Positions 22,504 through 33,838 of a DNA stretch of 64,000 nucleotides are shown here, piece by piece. Within the stretch, counting starts at the first letter, position 1. Every line of letters begins with the position of its first letter. The DNA lies in the NCBI GenBank assembly GCA_963995525.1, contig OZ023206.1, positions 46,050,857-46,114,856 of the forward strand. The letters are read 5' to 3'. Position numbers and translations under genes: made by a program. Source of the DNA: Escarpia spicata (lineage: Eukaryota > Annelida > Polychaeta > Sabellida > Siboglinidae). The notes beneath the pieces were generated by a model. The model was given only the letters and a program-made list of their open reading frames with translations. It had not been told where the DNA came from and did no database searches.

Positions 22504-23102
22504 TCTCGCGGTCAGCTCAGTTCGGTAGTTCGAGAGAATCACTATAACTCCACACCTGTAAAAAGGTGTAATGCTGTTTTAATAGCAGAGTCTATGTAAC
22601 AACATGTGGCTTTACCAGCCAGTGCCAGGACTCTGCCCAGTACATGTACAATACAATAGATACAATAAACAACTGCTACAACTGTATCAACGCCTTGTAC
22701 CAAACACAGAACATATTAAGTAAAACACTTGTAGACACAGTGTTATTGACATATCTGATAGGTGACAATTAGTTATTGTCAATGACTATATAACACTAAT
22801 ATAACAAGTAACAATTAAACGCAACATGTATTTCAAAATAATATATAAGTAGACTATGCACTTTTAGTTTACAATAACATAAAGGTAGATAATGTAACAT
22901 ACCTGTAAAAAGGTGTAATGCTGTTTTAATAGCAGAGTCTATGTAACAACATGTGGCTTTACCAGCCAGTGTCAGGACTCTGCCCAGGTTTACACCTCAA
23001 TCCCTTGATTGTGTCAAGTGGTATACTACCCTTTTATTAAATACCTGCCATATTGTGGCAGCTCTATGACAACTATAGTGTTTAACTATAGTACATGCTA
23101 CA
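22504..23102 (-). repeat. 5' LTR of the Gypsy element
   Basis: Partner of 16531-17118. It contains the same internal direct duplication, at 22554-22640 and 22911-22987. Confidence 0.9.
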
Positions 23103-23152
23103 TCTACAACCAGCTATTCTACCACGAGAGGCCTGCGCGCGTGCGAGTGTTC

Positions 23153-23282
<130 letters not shown>

Positions 23283-23627
23283 CTCAAAATTATATGCAAC
23301 AAATGGATCTTTGGCGGATTTCGATTTATTATCACCGACTTATTGATCACGTTCAACACCACACAATGTTTTAAAATAATACAGGACAGAGTGAAAGTAA
23401 CCATAGTGTATAAAATGTTATTAATTGGAGACAGCTTAGTTGCGAAGCATGGACTAGTTACGATTAAATTATTATTTCAGTTGGTCTTATTAATAGTTCC
23501 ATGGTGAACGAAATTACTGGACCCAGTGAATTAGAATCTGGTGATAATGGTAGTCGACATCGCCTTGTAATCTATTGCTTTCATCGTTGCGGCCCCTGAC
23601 GGAGTAGCCGTGAATCACTATCGCTAC

Positions 23628-23857
23628 CTGGTGAAAGCAGCCGTTATAGGGCGCGCGCCCAGACTGTGCCACTTTTGTAGTAGCATTTGCAATTGGCGCC
23701 GCGGTATCCGGAAGTGGAGGCCTTGACGTTCCGTAGACAAATGTGCAAACTCCGTACTTTCTAGGCCCATAACAGTAACATCCCCACGATGTCTTACAGC
23801 AGCGGATATATCCCCAGTAGTAGCAGTGACATCCGCGCACAACTAGAACTTCACTCG
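23628..23857 (-). CDS. Candidate cysteine/tyrosine-rich exon, unidentified
   Basis: On the minus strand a 230-nt open stretch lies between a good acceptor (gttgcag) and a donor (cag|gtagcg), starting with two bases of a split codon and ending in phase 0. It encodes GCHCYYWGYIRCCKTSWG, then a further CYCYGPRKYGVC and a Pro/Thr-rich end. The dense Cys and aromatic pattern is reminiscent of a small disulfide-rich secreted domain, but I do not recognise it and see no partner exon. It may be chance. Confidence 0.28.
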
Positions 23858-23869
23858 CTGCAACAAATT

Positions 23870-24895
23870 TATTTATTTATAAAAAGAACTACTAGTAATT
23901 ATTAACTATATACACGATAATAAACCGCTCTACATATATAAAATGTTTTAGCTGATCTTAGAAATATATACAAACCACACATTACTTATTTTGACACGAC
24001 CGCCATCTTGGAAACATAACGTATGTACAATCCAACTGTACGTATATACAATCCAATTGAAAAGTTGCCAATAATAAGTTGATTCTGATTCTTCCAATAA
24101 ACAAACCATTATTGCTATTGTATAATGTATATTTATTCACTGTACATATTTCCATTATCATAAGTTATTCATTTGTATGAGAACAACATGGGAAATTAAT
24201 GTATTTTGTTGTGCTTTTATGTGTTATCTTCGGTATTATATTATGACGCTATTGTTTTTATTCTCATCATGCATGTAATTTTATTCAATAAACTCCATCA
24301 ATCAATCAAGCCACCATATATTACCTCTTTTAACACGATGGGCATCAACTGCAAAAAAGGATGTACACAAACATATAAGTGACTTGGCATAATATATTGT
24401 TCATATACATGAAAAAAACGTAAGTTAATGATTTTGCGACGAGTTAGAACGAACCAATATATAATGTAGCGGCCAGATGAGTGTGTTTATACAATACAAA
24501 ACAAGGTTGACCAGCAAGAGTACCGACTGGACCCCTTTAACAGGAAGTTGAATGAATGCGTGCACTTGTACGACCCACAGCACATACTTAAACATCGGCA
24601 TAACAATAAGGATGAACAGATGAAATGATCTCGCCGTGTATACACGCATGTGCATTAGTGTTTGTGAACTGAAATAAGCAGCTTATTAACATACTTAACA
24701 AGTACTGGTTAGTCGGAGGACATAATATCACCAAACTTACCTTACACACTCTTATACACTTGCAAACTTGCACGCGTACACACGCACAATCGTACACACG
24801 CACATATGTAATTACCTAAACATGCATACATGCATGTATTCATACATACAACATGTGCATACATACATAAGTACATACATACATACATGCATACA
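23870..24895. other. Intergenic, possible old LINE 3' end
   Basis: AT-rich. The stretch at about 24120-24310 ends in aataaactccatcaatcaat, a polyadenylation signal followed by a tetranucleotide tail as in some LINEs. No coding remnant is recognised. Confidence 0.25.
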
Positions 24896-24899
24896 TGCA

Positions 24900-25055
24900 T
24901 ACATGCACACATGCACACATGCACACATGCACACATGCACACATGCACACATGCACACATGCACACATGCACACATGCACACATGCACACATGCACACAT
25001 GCACACATGCACACATGCACACACGCACACATGCACACATGCACACATGCACACA
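24900..25055. repeat. 8-bp tandem repeat (CACACATG)n
   Basis: About 19 nearly perfect octamers, flanked by CATA-rich repeats up to about 25220. All long open frames here are repeat artefacts. Confidence 0.95.
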
Positions 25056-25415
25056 TATACACATACACACATACACACATACACACATACATACATACAT
25101 ACATATATACACATACATACACGCGCATGTACGTACGTGCACATACATAAATACTTGAACATGTACATGTGCATATATTTATATATACGCACGTAAATAT
25201 GTACACGCATACGTACGTACATGCTTACATACGTAAATACAATTAAAGGTTACCAACGAGATACATTATACGTCAGTTTCTGGTTCAGTTCCCCAGGTGG
25301 CGCTCTGTGTCACCAGGCCAGCAGAATTCGCGGTAAACAAACACACATTTGTTATAATTAAATATGGCAAATTAAATGATCAACCCCCCCCCCGCAGACG
25401 CAAACACAATTTGGC

Positions 25416-25490
<75 letters not shown>
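25416..25490. repeat. (TA)n microsatellite
   Basis: TA alternation with a single C interruption, preceded by a C10 run at 25384-25393. Confidence 0.95.
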
Positions 25491-25492
<2 letters not shown>

Positions 25493-25499
25493 TCTATAT

Positions 25500-25598
25500 A
25501 CCGCATTACCTGTACATTCAGATACCAAAATCACCGCATTACCTGTACATTCAGTGCCAAAAATCACCGCATTGCCTGTACATTTAGATTACCTGTAC
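25500..25598. repeat. Tandem units built on ACCTGTACATT
   Basis: Three units of about 41 bp share accgcattacctgtacatt and caaaaatcac. Their core (attgcctgtaca / attacctgtaca) equals the terminal repeat of the adjacent MITE-like element. Confidence 0.7.
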
Positions 25599-25605
25599 AT
25601 ATACG

Positions 25606-25800
25606 TGTACAGGCAATATTTTAACCTTCCACACACATTTCTGTGGAGCAGATACTGACGTTTTTGTTAGTCACATACATTAATTCGGTGCTATTTTGGG
25701 GAATTCTGCAGTTTATTGTGTGTTGTAGCGTACAATTAAATATTTACACGAACTGGACATTTGTGAGCGTACACTTTTTGTGTCGAACATTGCCTGTACA
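25606..25800. mobile_element. MITE-like element, 195 bp
   Basis: The 12-base end tgtacaggcaat (25606-25617) is the exact reverse complement of attgcctgtaca (25789-25800). The identical hexamer tatacg flanks both sides (25600-25605 and 25801-25806), as expected for a target-site duplication. The interior is noncoding. The superfamily is not assigned. Confidence 0.6.
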
Positions 25801-26253
25801 TATACGTTTAGCATAGATGGTGTTAAGCTAGCTTTAATCGAGTGTATATTTGAGATTATATCGCATGGTTTGCAAACTACCACCATCATTGAAACATTGC
25901 GCGAATAAATCAGAGAATATTACGTATTTTGTGTTTTGGTTAAATTATATTTCATAAGCGAATTGTGCGCATGCCTCAGAATATAGGTCACGCGTGAGAA
26001 AAATGGCGGAATCGTCTTACTACCAAAGCTCTCACTTCAAATATTGATTTAGTTTTATCGTGGATGGTTCTCTGTAGAATTTGACCAAACTACTATAGAC
26101 AGATAGCACAATTGGTAGCGCGACAGAAAATGCACCCGAGCGAAGAAGTAGAGTTGAGAAAGTTGCGGATTTTATCGAAGAAGTGGCGCGTGCCGAGAAA
26201 ACCACCCACAAACACAGACGTCACAGACACAGTGGCACGGATAGATACTTGTG

Positions 26254-26420
26254 TATGAATAGTCTTCGCGCATCATTAATTGCTGCATGGCTGGATGATT
26301 CCCATATAAGTTGAGAGGGTGTTCGATTGAAAAGTTCTGCCAGGGAGTAAATTGTAAACGCGTTAAGCAGTCTTAAAGTCTAGATACTACGCTATATATT
26401 AATTTACAATAAGTAACTTA
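26254..26420 (+). repeat. Diverged third copy of a duplicon segment
   Basis: The stretch with gttcgattgaaaagttctgccagggagtaaa resembles 12110-12240 and 61980-62090 (gttcgattaaagaagcctgtcaggcagtaaa). Confidence 0.5.
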
Positions 26421-26615
26421 CCATTAACTTTTTGAAGCGAATTTGAAATACTATTTACAATTTGTTTCAGACGCGTTTCTCTTATTAGTAATGCACTTGC
26501 TACAGTTAGTCCAACACAGAGATCACTAACATATATTTTCCAAAGCAATTATTTGAATGAATTATCTGAATGAAAATGTTGCTTTTTAGCTCCTTTGGCC
26601 ACATTCACAACATTA

Positions 26616-26790
26616 TCCACCTGTGAAGAGGTATAACCATGTACCGTTTATTGAATACAGTGAGTTGACCAGCCGGTGTAGGTACACTCGGTCTGGTAGA
26701 ACACATTGACATATTGTGGCCAAAGTGTCTAAGAAACCCTTTTAACAAAGTGTCTCTGCAGTTAGAATGGTTTAATAAAGTTCTTTTAAA
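26616..26790 (-). repeat. Possible diverged LTR fragment
   Basis: The order cacctgt, aggt, gaccagcc, catattgtgg, cccttttaa matches, at low identity, the repeated block and end of the Gypsy LTRs. This could be an old solo LTR of a related family. Confidence 0.3.
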
Positions 26791-27051
26791 ATAGTTAATT
26801 TTGGGAATGTAATATACAGACAGGCCGCATATTTACCGAACGCTATGACACATGCCGTATGATATATGTGTTAGCATACATGTATGCATGTCTACATATA
26901 TGCGCTGAAACCTATTCACTACTGATTACGATGACACACTGTGTTAGTATATTATAAAATACTTTACCAATTAAGCGATGGAAAATTTACCGCAAAATCA
27001 CAACAACATTTTAAACATAAAACATAATATTATTATGCATTGTATTTGCAG

Positions 27052-27726
27052 CTTCGTCGTACGACATCCGCTACAGTAGAGACATAAAAGAGCTGCGGAA
27101 TTCCTTCGAGAACGCCTCTCAACTTACCGATGCCGATATGATGTCAGGCAATCTAACCTCTCCGCTGCCGCCATCTGAGAGAGAGACAACTGTGATATGT
27201 TTACCGGAGGCATACGTTGGCCAAACTCTTTTCTTTGGTGCGAAGGTTAACCACAGTGCGAACAGAGTAAGTGATGTGTCTAACATTGTATCAGATGCCA
27301 TTGTCTACATACCACCAGAAGCACCATCGACCACGTCTGCTGCAAACTCCATGTCTACACCGGAACCGGAAGTTACACCCATTGGTACATCTGCGCAGGC
27401 GCTGCTGGCGATTAAGTGGGCATTTTGCAATTGTGGTACCGGTGATGTTCTTCATCGCATTGGTGTTGGCTATCAAAGATGTACGGCGTGGGAACAACGG
27501 AAGAGAACACAAGCACGCGGGACGTCCTAACAAGAGCGGCAACAACAACAGAGGTAATTTGCAATGCATCGTAACAAGAACAAATTCATATGTGTCTGGA
27601 CCACGGAGTGGACGAGAATCGACATCCTTCTACCAATCATACTTGGACTCACTCCAACAAAGAGGATATTTGGGAATACCAATTGGTGGTTGGTATTACA
27701 ATGGAACTAATTATTACGAGCCTTAA
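27052..27726 (+). pseudogene. Orphan CLCA last exon (C), one frameshift
   Basis: After acceptor atttgcag the exon reads SSYDIRYSRDIKELRNSF and DVSNIVSDAIVYIPPE, a diverged paralogue of the last exons of A and B, with the same entry phase. The stalk is only about 25 residues. Within TTTT at 27423-27426 the frame changes: the first frame stops at 27530, while the second carries the membrane helix (VVPVMFFIALVLAIKDV) and a tail to 27726. No upstream CLCA exon is visible for over 20 kb. It may be a relic of a third gene, or an alternative last exon of A. AATAAA follows at about 27861. Confidence 0.75.
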
Positions 27727-27899
27727 CGAGATTATTAGACGGCTACTTCGGCGTCAGAAGAACTATACGTGTTCATTGACTGGGCCATTAGGGTTGTATG
27801 TATCTAGCAGACAGGATATCAACTCAACCATATCCATACGTAAACTCACATGTTTACCTGTAATAAAACATTGGATAAATTGTATTAATTACCATTCTA

Positions 27900-27908
27900 C
27901 TACTACTA

Positions 27909-27964
<56 letters not shown>

Positions 27965-27965
27965 T
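27900..27965. repeat. (CTA)n trinucleotide repeat
   Basis: About 20 CTA units after exon C. Confidence 0.95.
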
Positions 27966-27969
27966 TATG

Positions 27970-29103
27970 AATAATAATAATAATATGAAGAAGAATAATC
28001 ACAAAATTAATAACAATAGTAATGTAAACTAATGGGTTGTAAAAACGTTGTACGTTCATTCATGTTTTCGACGTTGAAGACAAGGGAGAAATGGAGTTCT
28101 GTCCTGCAATGCGTTGTTTGTACGCATTTCGATGGCCATGATACATAACATTTATACACACTGGTGCACCCAACAAACACAATACTCGTGCTTAGACACG
28201 TCCACGCGCACACAAGCACCCGCGCACTGCTGACTTGTATGTAACATTGCATTTTCGGTGGCATAGTTTCATTACTGTTGATGTCATGGCTAGGTCAGAA
28301 GGATAAACATCGCTCTGGCCTAACGCCCAACTCGTTTTCAGCTAGAAATCAGCCGTCGGGATATCGGGGGTTTCGTTAGAATCCACCACTGTGAGTCTGT
28401 TAACGTTAAAATGCTGATTATATTTGCAAATGGTTTGTTTATGTTAACTATTTTTGGAGGGTAACCACAATAAGTTTCATTTTTTCCCTTTTAATGTTTG
28501 TTGATATTATATATAAGAGGTATTATGCATGCATAATTATACATGTACTATGTACTGTCACAATAAATTTTCCAACACAGAATAACATCTTGTACGCTAA
28601 TACCATGTCGCCTGTCTGTTGTTGCGCGAACGTACACAATATGTGTGTAACTTAAAATGTTGTGGAAATAGTCTTCAAGTGACTGTTAAAAGTGTTAGCT
28701 AAGTTTTTCAGATTAATTTAATCCTGCGATCGACGTGTTTACAGTGCGCAAGTTTCAATCTCCTATTTCTGCCAGTTTTATACGATTACAACAGTGAGTT
28801 TTAATACCATATGTACAGAACACTTCGCGATTACACCTAGAAGGTGTATCGTGCATCAAGCTGTACATATGTGAGATATTTTTACTATTTTAATATTCAA
28901 CTGGATAATTGATCCGTTATCGCCCAACCAGTGATTAACAGGTGACGGACCAGCAGGTGAAAGCTTACCGGTCACCAGTTTGAACAATCAACGGTTCCGC
29001 CTGAACGGCCATAGACAGCGAGCCTAGCCTGGTGCCTAACGGTCTGTGTGATGACTGTTGCTGCTCACCTGTTCTAACTGTACACTTGCCACTGGTCGAC
29101 GCC
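27970..29103. other. Intergenic; probably includes the LINE 5' UTR
   Basis: No gene is recognised. The 5' limit of the following LINE cannot be fixed without another copy. Confidence 0.4.
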
Positions 29104-30303
29104 ATGTGCGATCCGGCAAGTGAAAAGACAACTAGAAAAGCGCGCCGAAAAGCTGCAAAAGGAAAACACGATGACAACTGGAAATACTGCGTAAAGAATT
29201 GCATCCACAACGGTAAGAGCAACAACAAAATGGTACAATGCCATTTGTGCCAGGCGTGGGTGCATCCGGAGTGCGTGGGCGAAGATGATAAGGACATCGT
29301 AGGGATTTGGTCATGCACATCCTGTCGTACATTACCAACACTTGTAGAGCGTCTACTAGAGAAAACGTCCTTGCTCGAGTCGTTGGTCGTGAAACTCGAG
29401 CGATCGAACCAGCAGCTTGTCACCTTGGTCGGTGAGCAGCATCAGGAGATACGAGGTTTACGAGACGACATAAGAACGTCAAGCAAACGTCAAAACGCCG
29501 ACACCGACGCCGACGCCGACGAAGGGAGACCGCAGGCAGTGACGCTGCTTGTGGGAAGCAGCCTGCTACGAGATGTTCGCGTGGAGAAAACTTCCCATGG
29601 AAACCCGATAAAAATACGAAGAAAATCGGGCGCCACCTTCACCGATATTGGGGAGATGATTGAAGACGCGGCCAAAACGGAAACGATCAAAGAAATATTC
29701 ATCGTCGGAGGAACTCACGAGGCAATGTCTGAAATGAACGTTGCCGACATCAAAGAAAACATCGCACAACTACTACGAAAGGCAAAAACCGTGACACCAA
29801 CCGTGACGGTGAGCAGCGTGCTGCCGTCGAAGCACCTAGCTAATCCAGAACGTTGTGCTGACGTCAACTCGCAAGTGAGGACAACATGCAACGAAATCGA
29901 CGTCACATTCGTCGACAATGACGCCAACTTTACGTTCCGAAATGGGGCCGCCGACGTTGCTGCTTTCCAGAGGGACGGACTGCACTTGTCTCAGAGTGGA
30001 ATTGGCAGATTGCTGTCAAATCTCGCTCTCCCGGATCAGTTACCGAGGCGCAACCAATGTCAACAACAACACCGACACATGGCAATGCCGAGAGCAGCGA
30101 ACCATGGTCAATCACGCAGAGCGTCGCCTGACAATAACTGGACAGTAGTTGAACGCCGTACTCGTCAGAGGCACACGCTGGGCAAGTGTGCCAAATGTGG
30201 TCAGAAGAACCACGTCACTGCCACCTGCAGACACCCCGAGAAAGTGCAGTGTCGTCAGTGTGGGGAACGGGGACATAAGGAAAAACACCACACCCGTGAT
30301 TAG
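29104..30303 (+). CDS. LINE ORF1: PHD finger, SGNH-like domain, zinc knuckles
   Basis: The frame is 399 codons from ATG at 29104 (gcc before ATG; an in-frame GTG lies 72 bases earlier). An N-terminal basic patch is followed by a PHD-like finger (YCVKNC, then QCHLCQAWVHPECVG and WSCTSC), a short coiled coil rich in Leu/Glu, and an SGNH-hydrolase-like domain: block I reads LLVGSSLLRD, block III GGTHE and block V DGLHLSQSG. Two C-terminal zinc knuckles follow (CAKCGQKNHVTATC; CRQCGERGHKEKHH). CR1-type ORF1 proteins bind the element RNA. The full open frame contrasts with the broken ORF2. Confidence 0.88.
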   Translation: MCDPASEKTTRKARRKAAKGKHDDNWKYCVKNCIHNGKSNNKMVQCHLCQAWVHPECVGEDDKDIVGIWSCTSCRTLPTLVERLLEKTSLLESLVVKLERSNQQLVTLVGEQHQEIRGLRDDIRTSSKRQNADTDADADEGRPQAVTLLVGSSLLRDVRVEKTSHGNPIKIRRKSGATFTDIGEMIEDAAKTETIKEIFIVGGTHEAMSEMNVADIKENIAQLLRKAKTVTPTVTVSSVLPSKHLANPERCADVNSQVRTTCNEIDVTFVDNDANFTFRNGAADVAAFQRDGLHLSQSGIGRLLSNLALPDQLPRRNQCQQQHRHMAMPRAANHGQSRRASPDNNWTVVERRTRQRHTLGKCAKCGQKNHVTATCRHPEKVQCRQCGERGHKEKHHTRD

Positions 30304-30306
30304 GGA

Positions 30307-33073
30307 ATGGGCCTAAACGATCTGGCCATTGAACACACATCGAACATGCAAATTGTGGACTCTAATACAACGTGGTATTGTGTTCCCAATCCTACAGGAA
30401 GCAAAAAACGCAAATGGGATCTGCCCTCCCTAATTAATTTAAACGCCAGGTCTTTGAGCAGTGAAAAAATGGACGAACTGGAAGTAACATGATGTGTCGA
30501 TTGTATGTGTTAGTGAAACATGGTTTAAAGAGTATATGGATTCTAATAGCCTTACTATGCAAGGGTTTTGCTTGGAGAGGAAAGATAGAGGTCATGGACG
30601 AGCCAGAGGTGTAGCTTGCTACATTAGAAATGACTTAATGTATACGAGATTGAGTGGTATGGAGGCTCACGATTTAGAGGTAATATGGATTAAGATAATG
30701 CCGAAAAAAATGCCTAGGAAATTTTCATGTATATTGTTAGCATGTATATATTACACTCCAAAGACGGAGTATTTGAAAATACGTGACCATATAATCACGT
30801 GCATAGATATCATGGTACGCAGACATCCAGAATGTGGTGTGATTGTAACTGGGAATTTCAATCAGTTGCATGACAACTTTATGAAAACGCATTATAGATT
30901 TGTCCAAGTAGTGAATGTAGTAACACGGGGACAGGCGATATTAGATAAAATATGGACGAACATGGAGGAGGTATATACATCCCCTGTTACTATTTCCGAA
31001 CTTGCGTCATCAGACCACAACATGGTGTTGATTAAACCAAAATGTAACCGTTTAGTTGACACTGGGTGTGTGACACGTTTAACCGTAAGGTGTATGGGGC
31101 CAAATGAAAAAGCCGCATTCGCTATGGCTTTGTCTGCCATTAAATGGGAACCACTATTTAGGCTGGAGTCATGTGCAGATCAGTATTTATATTATAAAAC
31201 TGTTATTTGCAACCTCATGGAAATATGCTTCCCTACTAAGGTCGTGACGCGGCACACAGCTGATAAACCATGGGTTATGGACTGGTTTAGAGCATTAGTA
31301 CGTAAAAGACAGCGCGCTCACATGAGTGATGATTTGAACCAAGCAACATTATTGCGTAATAAGGTTAACCGCGCCGCTTCGAAACTTAAGTACAATTTTT
31401 ATCAAACACAAATTGCAGCACTGAATGAATTAGGTTCCCACGATTGGTTGAAAAACATGAAAAAAATAATGGAACTTAAAACAAATGACAATTCATGCAT
31501 GCAAGGTCTTGCTAACAAAACAACGAATGGTGATTGCGCGTTACTAGTAGAATGAACGAGTTTTTTGTATCTGTAAGTGAACATTTACCTCGTTTAAATA
31601 AGGATCACACAATATTCACAGTAAACGAGGAACTGCCAGTATGTCATCGATGTAATGACTACTTTTAAAGCTTTACAGAATGTTAAGGTGAACAAGGCTA
31701 CTGGGCCTGATAACATTCCTGCGTGGGTGTTAAGAAATCACGCAAACGTCCTCGCTCCTCCATTAACTGCTATCTTTAACAACTCTCTAAGAGAAGGAGT
31801 ACTCCCTATGGAATGGAAAATGGCCAACATAATACCTTTACCAAAAACAAACCCACCTGTGTCGATTGAAAAAGACATTAGACCAATTTCACTAACTCCA
31901 ATAGCTGCTAAGGTGTTTGAATCAATAATAATGAAATGGGTTGATGACACAATTGAAGGAGAAATTGATGCTAAGCAATTTGGTGGAATTAGTGGAACTT
32001 CCACAACAGACGTTCTTGTCGAAATGATACACACATGGTATGAGGCGACTGATAAATCGGACTCTTATGTCCGTGTTGTAATGCTAGATTTTAGCAAAGC
32101 GTTTGACCTTATTAATCATCATTTGTTACTAGAAAAGCTACAGTTGTATGGTTTGCCTTCACATATTATAAGATGGATGACAACATTTTTACTGGACAGA
32201 ACTCAACAAGTAAAAATAGGAAATGAATATTCGCATCTTGGTCACCCGAATGGGGGAGTACCACAAGGAACACTGTCTGGACCTAAATGTTTTCTAGTCT
32301 ACATAAATGATTTAGAAACGCCTGTTCCGTTATATAAATATATAGATGACAGTACATTGTTCGAAGTATGCGACAGAAAGGGTGTATCTGTTATATAAGA
32401 ATCGGTTGACGTTGCCGCTAAGTGGACAGAACATAATGATATGAAAATTAATTTAGGAAAATCAAAAGAGATGATCATCTGTTTTGCACAAGACCGCAAT
32501 TTTCGAAACACTATCCCGAATATAACGATCGATGGAAAAGATTTAGATCAAGTAGACCATGCCAAACTTCTAGGTGTTACAATTTCACAGGATCTGACAT
32601 GGAATAAGCATGTCGAAAATATTGTGAAAAAGGCCGGGAAACGATTGTACATGTTGTATCAGTTAAAGCGAGTAGGAATTAGCCAGAATGATCTGGTCAC
32701 TATATATGTCAGTGTTGTGAGACCTGTTTTAGAATATGCATGCCCCGTATGGCACACAAACTTGCCACAATATTTATCTGACAGTATTGAAATGATACAA
32801 AAAAGAGCATTAAAGTGTATTTTTCCTGCAACAAGTTACGCTGAGATACTCAGGTATGTTAAATTGAAGACATTGAAAGCAAGACGGGACTGCCTTTGCC
32901 AAAAATATTTCAATAAGATTAAAGTTAGTACACACAGATTAAACTATCTGCTGCCTGACAAAAGGCATACCAAATATGACATCAGACAGAGTAATGTGTA
33001 CCCTTTGCCAATAACCCGAACAAACAGATACCGTAACTCCTTTATACCATGGGGATTACACAACTGCCAATAA
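30307..33073 (+). pseudogene. LINE ORF2: endonuclease and reverse transcriptase, broken
   Basis: The apurinic-type endonuclease is readable from LINLNARSLSS through VCVSETWF, GNFNQL (GDFN position) and SDHNMVL. RT follows with KVNKATGPDNIPAWVL, DFSKAFDLINHHLLL, GGVPQGTLSGPKCF and the catalytic YIDDST. The C-terminal region ends FIPWGLHNCQ. Breaks occur near 30490 (frame change), 31552-31655 (stop plus frame changes) and 32396 (in-frame TAA). Confidence 0.9.
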
Positions 33074-33208
33074 CGAATGAACGGCAAAAGGATGGTATTT
33101 ATATTGTATGACATTTCAGTGTATTAATACTGTATGACGTTCCAATGTATAGTTGTATTTTATTGTATACTGTGAATCCAACTCAGTTGAGTTGCTAATA
33201 AACTTGTG

Positions 33209-33230
33209 TTATTATTATTATTATTATTAA
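33209..33230 (+). repeat. (TTA)n tail of the LINE
   Basis: Six to seven TTA/ATT units directly after aataaacttgtg, which is the 3' end of the element. Confidence 0.85.
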
Positions 33231-33480
33231 GTTGCGCATTTGTATATAATGACAATTTTATTAATATAATGGAATTTGTCTTGCTTAATAGAGTCACATT
33301 TTAAAAGAATATTTGCTTTTCTTGTCAATACAACATTTGTTGTACCTGTTTACCTCAGTTAATGCCTCACATTTGTTCAAACGTTATGTTTCTTAAGCAA
33401 GACAATGAACCGTGTCCTACTGGTTATTCGCGTATGTGTGTCTGCTCGCTCGCGTACGTGCGCGTGTGTGTGCATGCACG

Positions 33481-33545
33481 CGTGTGTGTGTGCGTGTGTG
33501 CGTGTGTGCGTGTGTGCGTGTGTGCGTGTGTGCGTGTGTGCGTGC
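33481..33545. repeat. 8-bp-period (GTGTGTGC)n repeat
   Basis: GTGTGTGC units, with looser GT/GC alternation around them from about 33455 to 33580. Confidence 0.9.
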
Positions 33546-33838
33546 ATGTTTGCGTGCAAGTGTGCGTGTTTGAGTGTGTACGGACGAAGTGTTTGGGTAT
33601 TGTTTTGCATACTGCACACGTGTGTTTAACGGGATATAATACGTTATATTAATACTACATAATAACTTCAATATTGCCTACGATACCTCGTGGCTATTCA
33701 CGCACAATCATTAATTCATATAATTATGCACAAACAACATTTCGGAGCTGTTCGTTTCAGTTAGGTAGTCTTGCGGTTACCAAAATTTCACGTTCCATAA
33801 TAGATCGTGTCGCTCTTGATGTCCTTTCATGATACCAG

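Larger units (their letters stand above)
16531..23102 (-). mobile_element. Ty3/Gypsy LTR retrotransposon, inactive
   Basis: The element is about 6.57 kb, on the minus strand, bounded by two LTRs of about 0.59 kb. The internal order is gag, protease, RT, RNase H, integrase, which is the Ty3/Gypsy order. A lysine-tRNA-like primer site and a polypurine tract are in the expected places. Coding capacity is broken by frameshifts and stops in gag, between protease and RT, between RT and RNase H, and by an internal integrase deletion. The LTRs differ at about 15 of the first 245 positions by hand count, so the insertion is not recent. I found no matching target-site duplication (flanks ggtta and tctac). 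Confidence 0.92.
29104..33230 (+). mobile_element. CR1-like non-LTR retrotransposon (LINE)
   Basis: It has a two-ORF structure: ORF1 with PHD-type finger, SGNH-like domain and zinc knuckles; ORF2 with endonuclease and reverse transcriptase. A short 3' UTR has the signal aataaac, and the element ends in a (TTA)n tail at 33209-33230. ORF1 is intact; ORF2 has several frameshifts. Confidence 0.9.

Noticed and set aside
24900..25055. CRISPR-like regular array
   Set aside because: The units are contiguous octamers without spacers, in animal DNA.
30892..31140. Minus-strand frames opposite the LINE ORF2
   Set aside because: Shadows of the LINE coding strand without recognisable content.
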